Shown: positions 6,230 through 10,564 of the stretch, piece after piece
How the letters are laid out: every line of letters begins with the position of its first letter
Position numbering within the stretch: position 1 is the stretch's first letter
Assembly: GCA_018818365.1 (NCBI GenBank)
Contig: JAHISH010000032.1
Location: 1-10,564 of the forward strand
DNA from: Candidatus Omnitrophota bacterium
Lineage (GTDB): Bacteria; Omnitrophota; Gorgyraeia; Gygaellales; Profunditerraquicolaceae
DNA length: 10,564 nt
Direction: 5' to 3'
Program-made: the position numbers and the translations under genes
Notes under the pieces: generated by a model
The model's database searches: none
What the model saw: only the letters and a program-made list of their open reading frames with translations
Told to the model about the DNA's origin: nothing

Positions 6230-7099
6230 TTAATACTTTACCCCGTCACGACGGGTACGTTCCTTAAACTTTTTCATTAAAGCAAGCGTCACCTTCCCCG
6301 GCTTGCCCGTACCGATACTCCTGCCATCAACCGCCACCACAGGAATAATCTCCGCAGCGGTCCCGGTCAAGAAACATTCGTCGGAAATGAAAACCTCATG
6401 CCGGCTGATCACATGTTCATGGACAGGGATCCTGCTTTTACGCGCCAACTCGATTACCGTATCGCGGGTGATACCGCGCAGCGTTCCCATGCACTGCGGT
6501 GGAGTATAGAGATGAGATCGTTTAACAATAAAAATATTATCTCCCGTGCACTCTGCGACGTATCCCAGGGAATCCATCATGATCGCCTCATCATACCCGC
6601 AATTGGCAGCTTCGATCTTCGCCAGGATATTATTGAGATAATTCAAGGATTTGATCTGCGGATTGACTGCTTCGGGAAGATTTCGCACTGTCGGGACGGT
6701 AATAATCTTTAACCCTTCTTTGTAGAATTTATCGGGATACAGGGTGATCTTATCCGCGATAATAATTATATTCGCCCTGCCGTAACATTTACGCGGGTCA
6801 AGCCCCAGATCGCCTTCCCCGCGGCTGACCACCAAACGAATATACGCGTCCTTAAGATCATTCTTCTTAAGAGTATCCACCACGGCCTTTCGCATCTCTT
6901 CTTTGCGCAAAGGAATATGCAGCATAATCGAATGTGCGGATTCATAGAGGCGTTCGATATGCTCTTTGAGCTTAAAGACACGGCGGTTATAGGCCCTGAT
7001 CCCCTCAAAGACCCCGTCTCCGTAAAGGAACCCATGGTCAAAGACCGAGACCTTCGCTTCGTGTTTCTCGTAAAACTTCCCGTTAATATTGACCTTCAT
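6230..7099 (-). CDS. ilvE: Class IV PLP aminotransferase, branched-chain type (IlvE)
   Basis: Pyridoxal-phosphate enzyme expected to move the amino group between glutamate and the keto acids of leucine, isoleucine and valine, in the cytoplasm. The 289 residues fit the compact IlvE form. Visible landmarks are FDHGFLYGDGVFEGIRAYN (20-38), the catalytic lysine Lys150 in PQIKSLNYLNN (147-157), Glu183 in YVAECTGDNIF (180-190) that contacts the cofactor ring nitrogen, GTLRGITR (205-212) and GTAAEI (246-251) at the cofactor phosphate. The ATG at 7099 has GGAGG 8 bases upstream, and lies 15 bases after the lolD stop. D-amino-acid aminotransferase and aminodeoxychorismate lyase share the fold. The KSLNYLNNILAKIEA segment is the pattern of branched-chain enzymes, but substrate cannot be proven by eye. 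Its place between lolD and mcsA gives no functional hint. A PLP enzyme call is certain; IlvE is likely. Confidence 0.88.
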   Translation of the reverse strand: MKVNINGKFYEKHEAKVSVFDHGFLYGDGVFEGIRAYNRRVFKLKEHIERLYESAHSIMLHIPLRKEEMRKAVVDTLKKNDLKDAYIRLVVSRGEGDLGLDPRKCYGRANIIIIADKITLYPDKFYKEGLKIITVPTVRNLPEAVNPQIKSLNYLNNILAKIEAANCGYDEAIMMDSLGYVAECTGDNIFIVKRSHLYTPPQCMGTLRGITRDTVIELARKSRIPVHEHVISRHEVFISDECFLTGTAAEIIPVVAVDGRSIGTGKPGKVTLALMKKFKERTRRDGVKY

Positions 7100-7114
7100 C
7101 GTCTTAGCCTCCGC

Positions 7115-7789
7115 TTAATGCGCGAAAATACCGTCTTTCAAATGATACACCTTATCCGCCTGTTTTGCCAGCTCTAAATTATGGGTCACCATGACTACTG
7201 CCATCGTGTTCTGCCGGTGGATCTGCCGTATAAGCGCAAAGATCTCATCACCGGTACGGGAGTCAAGATTTCCGGTAGGCTCATCACAAAACAACACCTT
7301 GGGGGTATTGATCAATCCGCGCACAATCGCCACGCGCTGTTTCTCCCCTCCTGAAAGTTGGCTGGGAAAATGCGTTAACCTATTCTTCAGGCCCGCTAAG
7401 GACAAAAAATGCACTGCCTCCTTGTGAAGCGCCGCGCTATTCTTACGGGACTGCGCATGGATAAGCCCCGGCATCAATACATTCTCTAACACGGTAAATT
7501 CCGAAAGAAGGTGATAGAATTGGAATACAAAACCGATACGGGTATTTCTAATCTTGGAAAGTGCGTTATCGCTTAACTCATACATATCTTTATCTTCGAA
7601 AATTACCTTGCCTTGCGTCGGAGTGTCAAGCCCCCCCAAGATATGCAACAAGGTTGACTTTCCCGCGCCGGAAGGGCCTACAATGACAGTAAACTTTCCT
7701 GCATCGACCTTTATATCTATGCCGCGCAGCACCTCAAGGCTCTTCTTGCCGTCATGATATGTCTTATGGATATTCTTGGCTTCGATCAT
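7115..7789 (-). CDS. lolD: LolD-like lipoprotein-release ABC ATPase
   Basis: Cytoplasmic ATPase driving extraction of outer-membrane lipoproteins from the inner membrane, paired with the LolC/E-type permease upstream. The 224 residues include Walker A GPSGAGKS (38-45), Q-loop Gln90, signature LSGGEKQR (145-152), Walker B VLFCDEP (165-171) followed by TGNLD, and switch His203. The pattern matches the LolD/MacB (type VII ABC) group. I start at the ATG at 7789, giving MIEAKNIHKTY. The frame is open upstream to a GTG at 7804, but those five codons come from the last unit of a 7-base repeat array, so they are unlikely to be used. The ribosome site is weak at either start (GAGAG-like at best). The gap to the permease gene is 95 bases and repeat-filled; the gap to the aminotransferase is 15. 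MacB- or FtsE-type ATPases look similar; the neighbouring permease supports LolD. Confidence 0.9.
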   Translation of the reverse strand: MIEAKNIHKTYHDGKKSLEVLRGIDIKVDAGKFTVIVGPSGAGKSTLLHILGGLDTPTQGKVIFEDKDMYELSDNALSKIRNTRIGFVFQFYHLLSEFTVLENVLMPGLIHAQSRKNSAALHKEAVHFLSLAGLKNRLTHFPSQLSGGEKQRVAIVRGLINTPKVLFCDEPTGNLDSRTGDEIFALIRQIHRQNTMAVVMVTHNLELAKQADKVYHLKDGIFAH

Positions 7790-7800
7790 AGCTCTCGGCT

Positions 7801-7828
7801 TCACGCCTCAGGCCTCAGGCTTCAGGCT
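7801..7828. repeat. Heptamer tandem repeat array A
   Basis: Four units of 7 bases on the plus strand: TCACGCC, TCAGGCC, TCAGGCT, TCAGGCT, at 7801, 7808, 7815 and 7822. A fifth, weaker unit may precede them at 7794. They occupy the gap between lolD and the permease gene and touch the start region of lolD. Confidence 0.75.
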
Positions 7829-7840
7829 TAAAACGTTCTT

Positions 7841-7875
7841 AGCCTGTAGCGTGCAGCTTGTGGCCTGCAGCCAGA
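7841..7875. repeat. Heptamer tandem repeat array B (inverted to A)
   Basis: Five degenerate 7-base units on the plus strand: AGCCTGT, AGCGTGC, AGCTTGT, GGCCTGC, AGCCAGA. The consensus RGCNTGY resembles the reverse complement of the array A unit (AGCCTGA). AGCCTG (7841-7846) can pair with CAGGCT (7823-7828) to form a hairpin with a 12-base loop. With array A it fills most of the lolC-lolD gap. Confidence 0.6.
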
Positions 7876-7884
7876 TTCTTATTT

Positions 7885-9075
7885 TTATTCGTAACGAAGC
7901 GCCTCAACCGGCTTAAATCCTGCCGCTTTATGCGCCGGATACAGCGTCGAAACAAGGACAATAGCCATTGCCGATGCCACAATCAAGACAATATCCGGCC
8001 ACCACTGGATAGAGACCGGGAGTGTATCCAGATAATAAATATCCGACGGTAATTTGATGAACTGGTATTTCTTAAGTAATCCGCAAAGCCCTATGCCGCT
8101 TGCGGTACCGGTAATCGTTCCTAAGGAGCCGATAATCAATCCTTGAAGGACAAATATCCTGCGGATTCCCGCAGAGGCCATTCCTTGCGCCTTGAGTATC
8201 CCGATATCCTTGGTCTTCTGCACCACCATCACAATGAGAGTACTAATAATATTAAAAGAAGCCACCAATATAATAAGGGTCAAGATAATAAACATCGCCA
8301 GTTTTTCTAATTCCAATGCCGCGAAGAAATTGCGGTTGGTCTCTATCCAGGTCTTAATGTTATAGGAGGGCCCTAAAAGCGCCGATAATTCTTTCTTCAC
8401 GGAATCGGCGGAATACAGATTATCCAGCTTAACGGCGATTGCAGAAAGCTGCTGAGGTTGGCCCAAAATCGATTGCGCAGTCTCCAAATCAGTAAAGACC
8501 AGGTTCATATCGTACTCATACATGCCCGATGCAAATATTCCCACCACCTTCAAGGGATACTCTTCTCCGGAGGGAGAATAGACCAGGAATTCCGAATTAA
8601 TCCCCAATCCTAAATACCTCGCCAATTCTTTACCCAGAATGATCCCCTCCTGATCCAACGCATCGAGGCTTCCGGCAAGGATATAATCCCTTAATTTGGT
8701 AACCTGCGGTTCAGTTAAAGGACGGATCCCACGCATCCCGACTGCAAAAAACCGCTCATTTTCTTTGACTAAAACCTGCCCCTGCAGATAGGGGCTGATA
8801 CCCTTTACGCGAGGATTCGGGCCGGCTAATTTCAAAATAGAATCGTATTTATCAGTATCGAGGCCGTCAAAGGAAGTCACGGTAATATGCGAATAATTCC
8901 CCACAATCTTTTCGCGCAAGTCTATATCGAAACCGTTCATGACCCCGATCACCACAATCAACGCCATGACACCGATCGCAATCCCAAAAATGGAGATAAT
9001 ACTGATAAGCGAGATAAACTTCTCTTTACGCTTAGTAATCAGGTATCGCCAACTAATCAGGAATTCTAATCTCAT
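7885..9075 (-). CDS. lolC: LolC/LolE-family lipoprotein-releasing permease
   Basis: Inner-membrane subunit that, with LolD, lifts acylated lipoproteins out of the inner membrane for delivery to the outer membrane. The 396 residues show the standard four-helix plan: one helix at about 21-48, a large periplasmic domain at about 50-255, then helices at about 260-286, 306-334 and 361-380. The cytoplasmic segment KTKDIGILKAQGM (287-299) is the coupling region for the ATPase, and the C-terminus AHKAAGFKPVEALRYE is typical. The start ATG at 9075 gives the usual MRLEFLISWRYL opening, but no good ribosome site precedes it: the upstream bases are AAACCTAAACA, next to a palindromic element. Only one such permease is encoded here, so either it works as a homodimer (as in LolDF systems) or a partner lies elsewhere. 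LolC and LolE cannot be told apart by eye; the gene symbol is for the family. Confidence 0.9.
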   Translation of the reverse strand: MRLEFLISWRYLITKRKEKFISLISIISIFGIAIGVMALIVVIGVMNGFDIDLREKIVGNYSHITVTSFDGLDTDKYDSILKLAGPNPRVKGISPYLQGQVLVKENERFFAVGMRGIRPLTEPQVTKLRDYILAGSLDALDQEGIILGKELARYLGLGINSEFLVYSPSGEEYPLKVVGIFASGMYEYDMNLVFTDLETAQSILGQPQQLSAIAVKLDNLYSADSVKKELSALLGPSYNIKTWIETNRNFFAALELEKLAMFIILTLIILVASFNIISTLIVMVVQKTKDIGILKAQGMASAGIRRIFVLQGLIIGSLGTITGTASGIGLCGLLKKYQFIKLPSDIYYLDTLPVSIQWWPDIVLIVASAMAIVLVSTLYPAHKAAGFKPVEALRYE

Positions 9076-9089
9076 TGTTTAGGTTTAAT

Positions 9090-9144
9090 GGGGACGTTTC
9101 TATTTATTAGGATAAATGCACGGGTAAAAAATAGAAACGTCCCC
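9090..9144. repeat. Palindromic intergenic element, copy 2 (REPIN/MITE-like)
   Basis: A 55-base element in the 68-base gap between lysS and the permease gene. Its arms, 9090-9105 and 9129-9144, are perfect 16-base inverted repeats reading GGGGACGTTTCTATTT, around a 23-base centre. The arm core is identical to that of the element at 4509-4586, while the centre is unrelated and shorter. The right end overlaps the lysS stop codon (TAG) by one base. It separates lysS from the Lol genes and could form a stable stem in the shared transcript. Confidence 0.85.
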
Positions 9145-10564
9145 TACTGATTCCTCAACAACGGGAATAAGATCACATCCCGTATCGACGGCTGGTCCGT
9201 CAACAACATCACCAAACGATCGACTCCAATGCCTAAGCCCCCTGCCGGAGGCATCCCATGCTCCAAGGCGGTAATATACTCTTCATCGACATTCTTCTTC
9301 TCATTCGTCTCCAGCTCTTTAATCTCTTCCTGGAAACGCTTCTTTTGTTCGATCGGGTCATTAAGCTCGGAATAGGCATTGCCGATCTCAAGGCCTGCGA
9401 CATAGAGTTCAAAACGCTCGGAGATGAGCGGATCTTCTTTCTTCGTCTTTGCTAACGGGCAGAGACTGGTAAAGTAATCGGTGACAAACGTAGGATTGGC
9501 CTGCATATCCTGCTCTAAGATATCTTCGATGATCTTCGCGATCTGTGAACGGCTGAGCCGGTCTTTATCTTTGGCAAAACCTTTTGCCTGTAGTTTCTTA
9601 AGCATACTGCCGTCCTCATCTTGAGGCTCAATGCCGAACCGCTCTTTGACCATCTCGGCGAAACTTCGACGCTGCCAGGGCGGGGCAAAATCCACCGTCT
9701 TTTCCTGATAGGTCAATTGAAGCGAATCCGATACCTCTTTTACCGCAGCCACTATAAGTTCCTGCGCCAACTCCATCATATCTTCGTAATTGGCATAGGC
9801 ACGATATACCTCAAGCATGGTGAATTCAGGGTTATGGCGGGTAGAGACCCCTTCATTACGGAAACTGCGGTTTATCTCATAGACCCGGTCGAGTCCTCCT
9901 ACCAAAAGCTGTTTCAAATATAACTCCGGCGCAATGCGTAAATACAGTTCCATATCATACTCGTTATGCTGCGTCTTAAAAGGCCTTCCCGCCGCGCCGC
10001 CGGCTATTGAATGCATCATCGGAGTCTCTACTTCCAGGAATCCTTTTTCATCGAGACACGTTCGTATCGCGCGGATGATCTTTGAACGCATCTCAAAGAC
10101 CTTTTTTACTTCTTCGTTGGAGATTAAATCCAGGTACCGCTGCCGATAGCGAATCTCTACATCCTTCAATCCATGCCACTTCTCAGGAAGAGGCCGTAAG
10201 GACTTGGCTAAAATGGTTATCTCCTCTACCTTAACCGTCACTTCACCGGTACGGGTCTTAAAGAGCTCTCCGGAAGCCGCTATAAAATCCCCCACATCAA
10301 GTCTCTCGGCAAAGGTAAAGTTTTCTTCTCCGGAAGCATCTGATTTTAGATAAAGCTGGATCTTTCCTGAAGAATCGCGCAGGTCGATAAAAAGGGCTTT
10401 CCCGTGCAGGCGCTTGGCCATAATCCGGCCGCAGGCTGTCTCCTTTTTGCCTTCAGCGAAATCATTGACTACTGCCGAAATCATGCGATGCAAAGGCACA
10501 ACCGACGGGAAAACAGTATTTCCTTTCCCCCGCAGGGCGTCTAACTTCTCTCTTCTCTGCTGGA
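9144..10564 (-). CDS. lysS: Lysyl-tRNA synthetase, class II (5' end beyond window)
   Basis: Charges tRNA-Lys with lysine in the cytoplasm. The frame is open to the right edge, so I extend the gene there: 472 residues are visible and only a short N-terminal piece is missing. The first residues, QQRREKLDALRGKG, match the N-terminal helix of bacterial LysS, so a GTG at 10499 is not the start. The OB-fold anticodon-binding domain occupies about 40-120. The class II catalytic motifs follow in order: motif 1 around FLEVETPMM (174-182), motif 2 FRNEGVSTRHNPEFTMLEVY (233-252), and motif 3 GGLGIGVDRLVMLLTDQ ending in IRDVILFP (about 441-467). The protein ends PLLRNQ, a normal C-terminus, with a TAG stop whose last base is the first base of the palindromic element. 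LysS next to lolC and lolD is also seen in other diderms, so the order may be old. Identity is certain. Confidence 0.97.
   Translation of the reverse strand, partial: QQRREKLDALRGKGNTVFPSVVPLHRMISAVVNDFAEGKKETACGRIMAKRLHGKALFIDLRDSSGKIQLYLKSDASGEENFTFAERLDVGDFIAASGELFKTRTGEVTVKVEEITILAKSLRPLPEKWHGLKDVEIRYRQRYLDLISNEEVKKVFEMRSKIIRAIRTCLDEKGFLEVETPMMHSIAGGAAGRPFKTQHNEYDMELYLRIAPELYLKQLLVGGLDRVYEINRSFRNEGVSTRHNPEFTMLEVYRAYANYEDMMELAQELIVAAVKEVSDSLQLTYQEKTVDFAPPWQRRSFAEMVKERFGIEPQDEDGSMLKKLQAKGFAKDKDRLSRSQIAKIIEDILEQDMQANPTFVTDYFTSLCPLAKTKKEDPLISERFELYVAGLEIGNAYSELNDPIEQKKRFQEEIKELETNEKKNVDEEYITALEHGMPPAGGLGIGVDRLVMLLTDQPSIRDVILFPLLRNQ

Noticed and set aside
7801..7875. CRISPR-like array
   Set aside because: The period is 7 bases with no spacers, and no cas genes are near.
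10497..10499. GTG as the start of lysS
   Set aside because: The frame continues upstream to the window edge with a conserved LysS N-terminal helix.

Overview
The window reads as a gene-dense chromosomal segment from a diderm (Gram-negative-type) bacterium. All ten genes, including two cut by the window edges, lie on the minus strand, so transcription runs from high to low coordinates. The diderm assignment rests on a Lol-type lipoprotein-export ABC pair and an Mla/MCE-type lipid-transport set. Next to these sits an McsA-McsB-ClpC protein-arginine-phosphorylation module, best known from Firmicutes. This mixture, the intermediate base composition and the small GGGGACGTTTCTA inverted-repeat elements would fit a candidate phylum of the PVC group such as Omnitrophota. 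That placement is an inference from gene content, not a proven identification.

Layout in transcription order: lysS (lysyl-tRNA synthetase, N-terminus beyond the right edge); a LolC/LolE-family permease and its LolD ATPase; a class IV aminotransferase of the IlvE type; mcsA, mcsB and clpC; then mlaE (permease), mlaF (ATPase) and the start of mlaD (MCE protein, running off the left edge). Gaps are short: lysS-68-lolC-95-lolD-15-ilvE-57-mcsA-21-mcsB-96-clpC-2-mlaE-17-mlaF-15-mlaD. No convincing terminator is visible, so one long transcript or a few overlapping ones are plausible. A promoter-like pair with an overlapping inverted repeat lies just upstream of mcsA.

The three longer gaps carry small repeats. 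The lysS-lolC and mcsB-clpC gaps each hold a palindromic element with arms built on GGGGACGTTTCTATTT. Each begins exactly at the stop codon of the upstream gene. The lolC-lolD gap holds two inverted arrays of degenerate 7-bp repeats.

Functionally, McsA and McsB would mark proteins with phosphoarginine and ClpC would unfold them for a protease encoded elsewhere. LolC/D would extract lipoproteins from the inner membrane, and MlaE/F/D would move phospholipids between membranes. The clpC stop and mlaE start are only 2 bases apart, which ties proteolysis and envelope lipid traffic into one transcript. No CtsR-type repressor gene or recognisable CtsR operator is present. Every gene belongs to a known family; the noteworthy points are the gene combination, the regulation and the small repeats.
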